Assembly: GCA_900766045.1 (NCBI GenBank)
Contig: CAAFTW010000022.1
Coordinates: 1-20,006, forward strand
Direction: 5' to 3'
DNA length: 20,006 nucleotides
DNA from: Clostridia bacterium
GTDB lineage: Bacteria > Bacillota > Clostridia > Peptostreptococcales > Anaerovoracaceae
Of the stretch, positions 1-6,210 are shown in pieces. The notes beneath the pieces are model-generated. The model was given only the letters and a program-made list of their open reading frames with translations, made no database searches and was not told the origin of the DNA. Position 1 is the first letter of the stretch; the number at the start of each line of letters is the position of its first letter. The position numbers and the translations under genes are program-made.

Positions 1-453
1 GACCTTCCTGAATTCATCCGGGCCTTGAACTGGCTGCATCATTTTTCTCCGCGGCTGACGGAAGAAGACATTCGTTATGTGTCCGTCCATACGAATAAAC
101 GCAGGTTCGAACTGACGGACCAGAAAATCCGCGCCCGCTATGGGCATTCCGTTCCGGTGATTCTAAAGAAAGAAAAGAAAACTCCGCCAGAGATTTTGTA
201 TCATGGGACTTCCCATCAGGCATTGAAAAGTATCATGGAAAACGGGCTTCTCCCGATGAAACGGCAGTATGTCCACCTGTCATCCGATCTGAAGACGGCG
301 CTTCAGGTGGGAAGACGTCATGACGCACATCCTGCACTGCTTCAGATCAACGCTGCCGAAGCAGAACGGGATGGAATTGATTTCTATATCGGAAACGATG
401 ACGTCTGGCTCTGCAGGGAGCTTCCGCCGGAATATATTCTGGTTATTAGGTGA
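1..453 (+). CDS. kptA: RNA 2'-phosphotransferase, KptA/Tpt1 family (5' end outside window)
   Basis: The frame is open to the left edge, and the first residues (DLPEFIRALN) fit the N-terminal winged-helix part of KptA, so the gene starts outside the window; the TTG at 25 is not the start. Visible family motifs are a KRRFEL segment, 'KIRARYGHS', 'YHGTSHQAL', 'ENGLLPMKRQYVHLS' and 'ALQVGRRH'. Together these carry the Arg/His/Arg/Arg NAD-binding set of the family. Tpt1 enzymes transfer the 2'-phosphate left at an RNA splice junction to NAD, giving ADP-ribose 1'',2''-cyclic phosphate. In bacteria, which lack the matching tRNA splicing pathway, the natural substrate is uncertain. The gene ends in TGA and is followed 10 bases later by a strong hairpin terminator, so it is not cotranscribed with tgt. 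Family assignment is confident; the cellular role is not. Confidence 0.9.
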   Translation, partial: DLPEFIRALNWLHHFSPRLTEEDIRYVSVHTNKRRFELTDQKIRARYGHSVPVILKKEKKTPPEILYHGTSHQALKSIMENGLLPMKRQYVHLSSDLKTALQVGRRHDAHPALLQINAAEAERDGIDFYIGNDDVWLCRELPPEYILVIR

Positions 454-463
454 ATTTGAAATG

Positions 464-514
464 AATCTGCTGCATCAGCTTATGAAAATTAATCTGGTGC
501 GGCAGATTTTTTTT
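464..514 (+). terminator. Rho-independent terminator of kptA
   Basis: A 15-bp stem (464-478 with 494-508) contains two G-U wobbles. It has a 15-base AT-rich loop and runs into eight T residues (507-514). It lies just downstream of the kptA stop codon on the same strand. Confidence 0.88.
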
Positions 515-610
515 CTGCCCGTCAGGCGGCAACAAGGTTCCCGGGCATCCGCCCGACGCTGAAGCGCCGAGAAAGCCTGCGGGTTCTGCTTGTTCGTTCA
601 TCAGCCGAAG

Positions 611-820
611 CTATTTTTCTTCGGACTCATATTTTTCCGGGATCACATAACCCAGACCCTTTTTTGTTTTGATAAAATCCTCCGTGCAGCAGACTTCGCA
701 GCCCCAGCTTTTCAGGTGCTCGGCGGTCTGCTTCGCAATAACCGAGTCGTCTTCCTTGATCAATATGCGGTTATGCACGCGCTTTTCTGTGCTTTCTCTT
801 GCGGATGGAGTGCTTTGCAT
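611..820 (-). pseudogene. Remnant of a BceR-type response regulator with its middle deleted
   Basis: The open frame encodes about 69 aa. Residues from HNRILIKEDDSVIA through SWGCEVCCTEDF match the extreme N-terminus of OmpR-family regulators of the BceR/BraR type, including the acidic pair. The next residues, FIKTKKGLGYVIPE, match the extreme C-terminus of the same family (the last strands of the winged helix, normally preceded by '..L.DFI'). Roughly 170 residues, including the phospho-acceptor Asp and the recognition helix, are missing. Both ends can carry 'EDF', so a deletion between short direct repeats is a simple explanation. The original start may be the GTG at 776-778. No bceS-like kinase or ABC transporter is visible nearby. 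It cannot work as a regulator as read. Confidence 0.7.
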
Positions 821-921
821 TATGTATCGTTTCTGCCGGCAGGGCAGCCTCCTTGGTTGTTTGTCTTTTGTCCTCTGATGAAATTATTCGATCACAGCCC
901 GCAGAAACTTGCAGAAATCCG

Positions 922-950
922 TGAAATCCCGCCCGCAAGTCTGCTATAAT
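922..950 (+). promoter_or_regulatory. Extended -10 promoter of tgt
   Basis: A perfect TATAAT lies at 945-950, preceded by TGC (942-944), giving the extended -10 form TGNTATAAT. The -35 region at the expected distance (TGAAAT, 922-927) is weak, as is usual for extended -10 promoters. The start codon of tgt is 46 bases downstream. Confidence 0.72.
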
Positions 951-996
951 AGACTGGCTGCATTCTTGCAGAATTGAGAAAACAGGAGTGAATAGA

Positions 997-2130
997 ATGA
1001 GTAAACCAGCTGTAACATACGAATTACTGCATGAAGATAAGAAAACCGGGGCAAGGCGCGGAGTTGTGCACACGCCCCACGGAGACATTCAGACGCCGGT
1101 GTTTATGCCGGTCGGAACCCAGGCTGCGGTAAAGGCCATGCGTCCGGAGCAGGTGAAGGAGATGGGGGCGGAGATTATTCTGTCTAATACCTATCATCTC
1201 TTCCTGCGTCCGGGCCACGAGATCATCAGGAAGGCCGGCGGCCTCCATAAATACATGAACTGGGACCGCGCCATTCTCACCGACAGCGGCGGATTTCAGG
1301 TGTTTTCTCTGGGAAAACTCAGAAAAATCACAGAAGAGGGCGTTGCCTTCAGAAGCCACATCGACGGTTCCCGCCAGTTCCTTTCACCGGAGAAGGCGGT
1401 TGAAATCCAGACGGCTCTGGGATCCGACATCATGATGGCTTTCGACGAGTGCGCGCCTTACCCTGCAGAAAGAGAATACATTGAAGATTCCATGAGAAGG
1501 ACCTGCAGGTGGCTTCAGCGCTGCAAGGACGCCCACCACAACACGGAGAAGCAGGCCCTTTTCGGCATCATGCAGGGCGGCATGTATAAGGACCTGCGGA
1601 AGGAAAGCGCCGAGCGGATCGTCGACATGGACCTTCCGGGCTATTCCATCGGCGGCCTGAGCGTGGGCGAGCCGAAAGAGCTGATGCTGGACGTTCTGGA
1701 CGACTGCGTGGAGTACCTTCCGAAAGACAAGCCGCGCTATCTCATGGGCGTCGGCACGCCGGACTATCTGTTCGAGGGTGTCGAGCGCCACATCGACATG
1801 TTCGACTGCGTAGAGCCGACCAGAATCGCCCGTCACGGCCTGGCCATGACCTCCCACGGACGCATCAACATCAAGAACGCCAAGTTCGAGGAGGATTTCA
1901 GCCCGCTGGACAACGAGTGCACATGCTACGCTTGCCGGCACTATTCCAAGGCCTACATCCGGCACCAGTTCAAGGCCGGCGAGATGATGGCCGCCATGCT
2001 TCTGACCGAGCACAACCTGCACTTCCTGATCCATCTGATGGCGGGAATGCGCAAGGCTATTGAAGAGGACCGCTTCACCGAGTTCAAGCGGGAGTTTTAC
2101 GAGAAATATTACGGAGACGCGGAGTATTAA
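997..2130 (+). CDS. tgt: Queuine/preQ1 tRNA-guanine transglycosylase
   Basis: The enzyme exchanges guanine-34 of GUN-anticodon tRNAs for the queuosine precursor preQ1 (queuine in salvaging species). I chose ATG 997 because AGGAG (984-988) sits 8 bases upstream and overlaps the alternative GTG at 988. The product is 377 aa, typical of the family. Key residues are visible: D96 in 'TDSGGFQVFS' (general acid/base), D270 in 'MFDCVEPTRIARHG' (nucleophile), the 'GIMQGG' and 'GLSVGEPK' loops, and the zinc site C308-x-C310-xx-C313 with H339. The loop reads VEPTRIARHG where many homologues have VLPTR.ARNG; the conserved Pro, Thr and Arg remain. No queuosine synthesis gene is in the window. The next gene follows after 32 bases and may be cotranscribed. 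Confidence 0.96.
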   Translation: MSKPAVTYELLHEDKKTGARRGVVHTPHGDIQTPVFMPVGTQAAVKAMRPEQVKEMGAEIILSNTYHLFLRPGHEIIRKAGGLHKYMNWDRAILTDSGGFQVFSLGKLRKITEEGVAFRSHIDGSRQFLSPEKAVEIQTALGSDIMMAFDECAPYPAEREYIEDSMRRTCRWLQRCKDAHHNTEKQALFGIMQGGMYKDLRKESAERIVDMDLPGYSIGGLSVGEPKELMLDVLDDCVEYLPKDKPRYLMGVGTPDYLFEGVERHIDMFDCVEPTRIARHGLAMTSHGRINIKNAKFEEDFSPLDNECTCYACRHYSKAYIRHQFKAGEMMAAMLLTEHNLHFLIHLMAGMRKAIEEDRFTEFKREFYEKYYGDAEY

Positions 2131-2162
2131 ACCGCCGTTTCTATTTCAGATAAGGAGATGAC

Positions 2163-3464
2163 GTGAAAGCGATGATCAGTTCAGGGACAAAAAACATTCT
2201 GGCCAAGGCGGCGCCTGAGGGGGCCCTCCATACAGGAAGCGGATCCTCTGCGTCCGGCCTGTCCGGAGCGGCGGGTTCTTCCGCCTCCGGCAGAGCCGAT
2301 ATGCCGGTCTGCCCGCACCATGAAATCTGCGGAGGCTGCTGCTACCAGGGCGTGCCTTACGAAGAGCAGCTGAAGAATAAGGAAGGGGAAGTCAGAGGAT
2401 ACTTCCGCGACGCCGGAGTGACGCCGGGGAAATTCGATCCGATCGAAGGCTGCCCGATGGAATACCGCTATGCCTACAGAAACAAGATGGAGTATACCTT
2501 TGGCGATCTGGTAAAAGACGGGCCGCTCCAGCTGGGCATGCATAAGAAGAAGCAGTTCATGTCGGTTGTGACCGTGGACCAGTGCCAGCTGGTGGACCCG
2601 GATTTTAACGCGATTCTTCGCTACACACTGGATTTCTGCAAAGAGAAGGGATATGCAAAGTATCATAAGAAGCTTCACAGCGGCCTTCTCCGAAATCTCC
2701 TGATCCGCCGGGGCGTCAGAACCCACGAACTTCTGGTCAGCATCGTAACTTCCACCGAGTCCGAGTTCGATGCAGAAGGCTGGAAAAACGGACTTCTTGC
2801 CCTTCCACTGAACAATAAGATTGTCGGAATTTCCCAGACTCTGAACGATGTCCTCGCCGACAAAGTCAGCTGTGACAAGTTGAATAACCTTTACGGAAGA
2901 GACTATTATATGGAGGAGATCTTCGGCCTGAAATTCCAGGTCAATCTGTTTTCCTTCTTCCAGACCAATGTAGAAGCGGTTGAGCGCCTTTATCGCGAAG
3001 CCATCGACCTGATCGACGACTTCCGCGGCAAGCGTGTCTTCGACCTCTACTGCGGAACCGGCACCATCAGCCAGGTCATGGCAAAAGAAGCCGATTCCGT
3101 CCTGGGCGTTGAAATCGTTCCGGAAAGCGTAGAAGCCGCCCGCCGCAACGCCCAGCTCAACGGCCTGACCAACTGCGAATTCGTCTGCGGCGACGTCTTC
3201 AAAGTCTTGGAAAACCGCTCCGATAAGCCAGACGTCATCGTCGTCGACCCGCCCCGCGCCGGCATGACCCCAGACGCCGTCAACAAAATCGCCGCCTACG
3301 GCGTCCCGCAGATCGTCTACATCAGCTGCAACCCGAAGACCCTGGCCAGAGATCTGTCCGGCTTCAAGTATCTGGGCTACCGGACGGACTATGTGAAGCC
3401 GTTTGATAATTTTCCTTTGACCAAACATGTCGAGTGTATAGCATTGATGTCTCGCAAGATATAG
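2163..3464 (+). CDS. rlmD: 23S rRNA (uracil-5-)-methyltransferase, RlmD/RumA family
   Basis: This SAM-dependent enzyme makes 5-methyluridine in 23S rRNA; Firmicute members may modify one or two sites. The start is the GTG at 2163, with TAAGGAG ending 5 bases before it; an ATG at 2172 is an alternative. The [4Fe-4S] ligands are C50, C56, C59 and C141. The SAM-binding motif is 'VFDLYCGTG' (293-300), the 'VDPPRAG' motif is at 361-367, and the catalytic Cys is C389 in 'YISCNPKTLARD'. The closing motif 'KHVEC' contains E424. The N-terminal TRAM domain of the E. coli enzyme is absent and a Ser/Gly/Ala-rich linker (about 20-45) takes its place. The last codons form the first of three related sites spaced about 1.2 kb apart, so the C-terminus (IALMSRKI) may come partly from an inserted element. 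The gene appears intact. Confidence 0.93.
   Translation: MKAMISSGTKNILAKAAPEGALHTGSGSSASGLSGAAGSSASGRADMPVCPHHEICGGCCYQGVPYEEQLKNKEGEVRGYFRDAGVTPGKFDPIEGCPMEYRYAYRNKMEYTFGDLVKDGPLQLGMHKKKQFMSVVTVDQCQLVDPDFNAILRYTLDFCKEKGYAKYHKKLHSGLLRNLLIRRGVRTHELLVSIVTSTESEFDAEGWKNGLLALPLNNKIVGISQTLNDVLADKVSCDKLNNLYGRDYYMEEIFGLKFQVNLFSFFQTNVEAVERLYREAIDLIDDFRGKRVFDLYCGTGTISQVMAKEADSVLGVEIVPESVEAARRNAQLNGLTNCEFVCGDVFKVLENRSDKPDVIVVDPPRAGMTPDAVNKIAAYGVPQIVYISCNPKTLARDLSGFKYLGYRTDYVKPFDNFPLTKHVECIALMSRKI
3426..3461 (+). repeat. Attachment-like site A: 3' end of rlmD
   Basis: The last codons of rlmD (HVECIALMSRKI) share the pattern CA.GT.GAG...TAGC.TT.ATGTC with sites at 4610 and 5810. TAGCATTGATGTC is identical with site C. 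This would be the left junction of recombinase unit 1. The position of crossover within the shared core cannot be fixed by eye. Confidence 0.65.
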
Positions 3465-3502
3465 TGGATTGATGTATAGCTGACCACAATATATAGTGGA
3501 TT
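3459..3502 (+). repeat. 12-bp direct repeat and near-palindrome at left end of unit 1
   Basis: ATATAGTGGATT occurs at 3459-3470 and 3491-3502, 32 bases apart. The second copy is part of CCACAATATATAGTGG (3484-3499), a near-palindrome. These lie just inside the presumed junction, where a recombinase would bind its attP arm. Confidence 0.55.
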
Positions 3503-3580
3503 TTGAATAGAATAGGATACCACACATGCAAAAAAGCTTTTAGATGATAAGTAGTCTAAAATGCCGAAAGGGGCGGTAAG

Positions 3581-4504
3581 ATGACCCGAAAGATATGGTA
3601 TATCCCTCCAGCACGCACGCTGCCGGGAAAGAATGTCGGGATCTACTGCCGGGTAAGTACCGGCGGAAAAGATCAGCTTTACAGCCTGGCAGAGCAGATA
3701 TCCGCGCTCACGAGAGCCGTGGGAAATGTCGAGCAGTGGAAACTGACCGATGCCTTTATCGACATAGCCTCAGCCAAAGGGGAATCACCGCGCAGAGAGT
3801 TTGCGCGTATGCTTGAGGAAGCGGAGGCTCATCATATTTCAGTGATTTTAACCAAGAGCATCAGCCGGTTTGGAAGAGATACAGTGGATACGCTGGAAGC
3901 TCTGCAAAGGCTGAAAGCAGCAGGAGTGCGCGTGATCTTCGATGAAGAAGGACTGGATACGGATGAGGATGATGATCTCCTTATTTCTGCAGCAGAGTCA
4001 TTTGCGCAGGCTGAAAATGAAACGAGGAGCATGAATATCCGGATGGGCCTGCGGAACCGTGCGATGAACGGAAGCTCAGGAAATTACCGTAAACGGCTCT
4101 ATGGATATGTAAAAGGAGAAGATGGAGAACTGGTCATAGAGCCAGCGCAGGCGCAGGTGGTACGGGATATCTACCGCTGGTACATAGACGGAGCAAGCAT
4201 ACTGGGAATCATAAAGAAGCTGGCCGAGCAGGGAATACCATCACCTACCGGTAAAGAAAAGTGGAGTAAGAGGACCGTTGAAAAGCTGCTTGCAAACGAA
4301 AAATACATTGGAGTTGTAAGGCTGAAAGATTCCGTGATGGAAGGTCAGATGTATGAGATGAAGGACAGCCATCCGCCGATCATCACCGAAGATGAATTCC
4401 GTACCGCACAGGAGATACGGGAGAAACGGAGCAATATAACAATCAGCGAGACAGGCGAAAAACAAAGAAAGAAAACAAAGTACAGCTCAAAAAAGAAGAA
4501 ATAG
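3581..4504 (+). CDS. Short serine recombinase of unit 1, no zinc ribbon
   Basis: This 307 aa protein is a site-specific recombinase of the resolvase/invertase superfamily. The catalytic domain has nucleophile S26 in 'YCRVSTG', 'ILTKSISRFGRDTVD' and the following E-helix region (about 1-150). It is followed by a Recombinase-type DNA-binding domain (about 165-280) with 'RLYGYV', 'SPTGKEKWSKRTVEKLLANEKYIG' and 'HPPIITEDEF'. Ordinary large serine recombinases continue from 'KYSSK' into a zinc ribbon and coiled coil, reaching 450-550 aa; here the frame ends KYSSKKKK and stops. ATG 3581 has AAAGGGG 7 bases upstream. The copy in unit 2 is roughly 80% identical and ends at the same place, so the short form looks conserved and not a fresh truncation. 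The proposed job is integration at the rlmD 3' end. Confidence 0.88.
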   Translation: MTRKIWYIPPARTLPGKNVGIYCRVSTGGKDQLYSLAEQISALTRAVGNVEQWKLTDAFIDIASAKGESPRREFARMLEEAEAHHISVILTKSISRFGRDTVDTLEALQRLKAAGVRVIFDEEGLDTDEDDDLLISAAESFAQAENETRSMNIRMGLRNRAMNGSSGNYRKRLYGYVKGEDGELVIEPAQAQVVRDIYRWYIDGASILGIIKKLAEQGIPSPTGKEKWSKRTVEKLLANEKYIGVVRLKDSVMEGQMYEMKDSHPPIITEDEFRTAQEIREKRSNITISETGEKQRKKTKYSSKKKK

Positions 4505-4609
4505 CCTACTTTACGGAGTGTCTGAAATGGATGTAACTGCATAAAAAAAGAGGCGCAGATATTGGAAAATCAGGATTCCTGCCTGCCGCTAAAATAAACC
4601 TGTTTCTTA

Positions 4610-4648
4610 CACGTTGAGACGGTAGCGTTAATGTCACACAATATGTAG
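4610..4648 (+). repeat. Attachment-like site B between units 1 and 2
   Basis: Read in the rlmD frame it encodes HVETVALMSHNM followed by a TAG stop at 4646, closely matching the rlmD C-terminus. ACACGTTGAGACGGTAGC (4609-4626) is identical to site C. The rlmD-like reading begins abruptly at HVE; codons further upstream do not resemble rlmD and include a stop. It would be the right junction of unit 1 and left junction of unit 2. Confidence 0.65.
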
Positions 4649-4663
4649 TGCATGCATGGCGAC

Positions 4664-4687
4664 CTGACCCATATATCTTGTGGTCAG
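4664..4687. repeat. Inverted repeat at left end of unit 2
   Basis: CTGACC (4664-4669) and GGTCAG (4682-4687) form perfect 6-bp arms around a 12-base AT-rich spacer. CTGACC is also present at the equivalent place in unit 1 (3480-3485). It is a candidate recombinase or repressor binding site. Confidence 0.45.
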
Positions 4688-4714
4688 TAGAAAAATATAG
4701 CAAAAATAGACTAC

Positions 4715-4743
4715 TGTACATTGGTGTTGTTCTGTAATATAAT
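4715..4743 (+). promoter_or_regulatory. Promoter of the unit 2 recombinase
   Basis: TGTACA (4715-4720, 4 of 6 consensus bases including ACA) is separated by 17 bases from a perfect TATAAT (4738-4743), 33 bases before the start codon. The promoter lies inside the unit, so the gene would carry its own expression signals. Confidence 0.6.
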
Positions 4744-4775
4744 TAGGCTAAAATGAGGTGAAAGGAGGCGGTACA

Positions 4776-5702
4776 GTGAGCCAAAAGGTGTGGTATATAC
4801 CTGCCAAAAGAACTGATCCGGGTATGAATGTTGGCATCTACTGCAGGGTTAGTACCGGTGAAAAGAACCAACTAAATAGCCTTGCCGCACAAATAGCAGC
4901 TCTAACAAGAGCGGTGGCCAATGTCGAGCAATGGAAACTGACTGATACGTTTATAGATATTGATACCGCAAGGGGAGAGGCATCGCGCCGAGAATTTGAG
5001 CGGATGATCCGAGAGGCTGAGGCGCATCATATATCGGTTATCCTTACAAAAAGCATCAGCCGGTTTGGAAGAGATACCGTTGATACGCTTGAGGCGCTTC
5101 GAAGACTAAAAGCCGCTGGGGTACGTGTCATATTTGATGAGGATGGTCTTGATACGGATGTAGTTGATGATGATCTGCTCATTTCTGTTGCTGAGTCATT
5201 TGCGCAGGCTGAAAATGAGACCAGAAGCATGAATATCCGCATGGGACTCAGGAACCGCGCTTTGAACGGCAGTTCCGGCAATTACCGAAAGCGCCTGTAT
5301 GGTTATGTGAAGGACGATGATGGGAACCTTGTCATAGAGCCGACACAGGCACAAGTGGTACGTGATATATTCCGTTGGTACATTGACGGAGCAAGCATAT
5401 TGGGGATTACAAAGAAACTGGCTGAACAAAAGATTCCCTCCCCTACGGGGAAGGAACGGTGGAGCAAGAGGACAGTAGACACCCTGCTATCAAACGAGAA
5501 ATACATAGGAACTGTGCGCCTGGCAGACTCTGTGACGGAGGGTCAGATGTTTGAGATGAAGGACTGCCATCCGCCGATCATTACAGAGGACGTATTCCGA
5601 GCCGCTCAAGAAGCACGAGCGAAACGAAGCAATATTGTTATTACCGAATCTGGTGAAAGGAAGAGGAAGAGCACGAAATACAGCTCCAAAAAGCAAAAAT
5701 AG
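4776..5702 (+). CDS. Short serine recombinase of unit 2, no zinc ribbon
   Basis: This 308 aa recombinase is about 80% identical to the unit 1 protein. I chose GTG 4776 over the upstream in-frame GTG 4758 because AAAGGAGG (4761-4768) lies 7 bases before it and the resulting N-terminus (MSQKVWYIPA) aligns with the unit 1 protein (MTRKIWYIPP). The nucleophile is the Ser of 'YCRVSTG'; 'ILTKSISRFGRDTVD' and the DNA-binding 'SPTGKERWSKRTVDTLLSNE' are conserved. It ends KYSSKKQK at the point where full-length relatives start their zinc ribbon. The 108 bases left before site C hold no CGxCG-type zinc ribbon in any frame, so this is not a simple frameshift. Synonymous positions differ widely from unit 1, arguing against a recent duplication. 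Confidence 0.88.
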   Translation: MSQKVWYIPAKRTDPGMNVGIYCRVSTGEKNQLNSLAAQIAALTRAVANVEQWKLTDTFIDIDTARGEASRREFERMIREAEAHHISVILTKSISRFGRDTVDTLEALRRLKAAGVRVIFDEDGLDTDVVDDDLLISVAESFAQAENETRSMNIRMGLRNRALNGSSGNYRKRLYGYVKDDDGNLVIEPTQAQVVRDIFRWYIDGASILGITKKLAEQKIPSPTGKERWSKRTVDTLLSNEKYIGTVRLADSVTEGQMFEMKDCHPPIITEDVFRAAQEARAKRSNIVITESGERKRKSTKYSSKKQK

Positions 5703-5809
5703 CCTACTCATCTGAGACAGGGATATGGATGTACGATACACTCAAACAGCCAGAAAACCCTTGTAAATAAAGGAAATTCTACAAAATGTGTGAAATAGCC
5801 TAACTTTCA

Positions 5810-5851
5810 CACGTTGAGACGGTAGCATTGATGTCGCGGATAAAGGGATAA
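5810..5851 (+). repeat. Attachment-like site C: third rlmD 3' end
   Basis: Read in the rlmD frame it encodes HVETVALMSRIKG and then TAA (5849-5851). It shares 18 bases with site B on the left (ACACGTTGAGACGGTAGC) and TAGCATTGATGTC with site A. It is either the outer right junction, restoring the original rlmD tail, or the left junction of a further element that includes the prophage. Confidence 0.6.
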
Positions 5852-5987
5852 TGTGTCCGGAAAGCTAGATTTTAAGCCATTTTCGAGATATCGGGCATTT
5901 CTTCTTTATCAGCAGCGGCAACGCACTGAGGAAACTTATCCAAGAAGGCTGAAAATCGAATTGTGAACAAAATGTGATGGGATCGAA

Positions 5988-6071
5988 ACTCGAATCTGGA
6001 TGTCACAGGTTGCGACTTGAAGTTGGATGTCGGGGCGCTGAGTGTTGGAGTTGGATGTCAGGGAAATTGGG
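5988..6071. repeat. Three degenerate 27-28 bp direct repeats
   Basis: The motif GGATGTC recurs at 5998, 6025 and 6053, each preceded by a variant of TYGRAKTT. The period is 27 then 28 bases. Sequence between motifs is poorly conserved, and a weaker copy may precede them at about 5955. Function unknown. Confidence 0.5.
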
Positions 6072-6079
6072 ATTTGAAG

Positions 6080-6148
6080 GTGAAAATAGTGGATACTTGG
6101 AAGGAGATCAAAACACAAGAAGATATTGACTTGCTACATGACTTCTAA
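6080..6148 (+). pseudogene. Short coding scrap, possible gene start remnant
   Basis: An open stretch reads VKIVDTWKEIKTQEDIDLLHDF and then stops. 'TWKEIKTQEDID.L' resembles the beginning of small uncharacterised Firmicute proteins that start with a W..IKT..DI..L pattern. The rest of such a protein is missing. The match is from memory and weak. Confidence 0.25.
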
Positions 6149-6210
6149 CAGTACACTGGACGATATAGGCTGATTATTAATGTGAGCATAAGAAATACGG
6201 AGAACGGTTT

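Larger units (their letters stand above)
3439..4622 (+). mobile_element. Single-gene integrative unit 1 (about 1.18 kb)
   Basis: The unit is bounded by sites A and B, which both resemble the rlmD 3' end, and holds one serine recombinase gene. The gene starts about 120 bases from the left junction and stops about 106 bases before the right one, the same layout as unit 2. Sequence right of site A and right of site B is alignable (for example ATGTC..C.CAA.AT.TAGTG followed later by CTGACC), as expected if both are the same end of related elements. That it is a mobile unit is an inference from structure; the alternative is the remains of a larger element. Confidence 0.55.
4623..5822 (+). mobile_element. 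Single-gene integrative unit 2 (1.2 kb)
   Basis: The unit is bounded by sites B and C and contains one serine recombinase gene in the same orientation and position as unit 1. The recombinase stop is 108 bases before site C, against 106 in unit 1, although the intervening DNA is mostly diverged. Equal architecture in two diverged copies supports a real minimal unit over two independent deletions. Confidence 0.55.
5852..6210. other. Gene-poor stretch with decayed sequence
   Basis: I see no convincing complete gene here. On the - strand, 5950 to 5872 reads FSAFLDKFPQCVAAADKEEM and so on to a stop, which looks like the C-terminus of some protein but has no recognisable start or family. Degenerate repeats and a short + strand coding scrap (listed separately) follow. 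The stretch separates the recombinase units from the AT-rich gene at 6211. Confidence 0.4.

Noticed and set aside
454..996. Small RNA or riboswitch between kptA and tgt
   Set aside because: Apart from the terminator, the regulator remnant and the promoter I see no conserved structure; a preQ1 riboswitch-like fold was looked for before tgt but not found.
1384..2034. 216-codon - strand frame opposite tgt
   Set aside because: Shadow of tgt, which has all catalytic and zinc residues on the + strand.
2181..3527. 448-codon open frame on the - strand opposite rlmD
   Set aside because: It is the antisense of a gene with full conserved motifs and GC-rich third positions; the peptide shows no recognisable domain.
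4505..4609. Possibility that the short recombinases are frameshifted full-length enzymes
   Set aside because: Only about 106 bases separate each stop from the next site, with no zinc-ribbon cysteines in any frame, and both copies end at the same place.
3581..5702. Possibility that the units are IS607-type insertion sequences
   Set aside because: IS607 transposases are about 200 aa with an N-terminal DNA-binding domain and usually accompany tnpB; here the DNA-binding domain is C-terminal and no tnpB is present.
5988..6071. Repeats considered as a CRISPR array
   Set aside because: Copies are degenerate, the period is only 27-28 bases including any spacer, and no cas gene is present.
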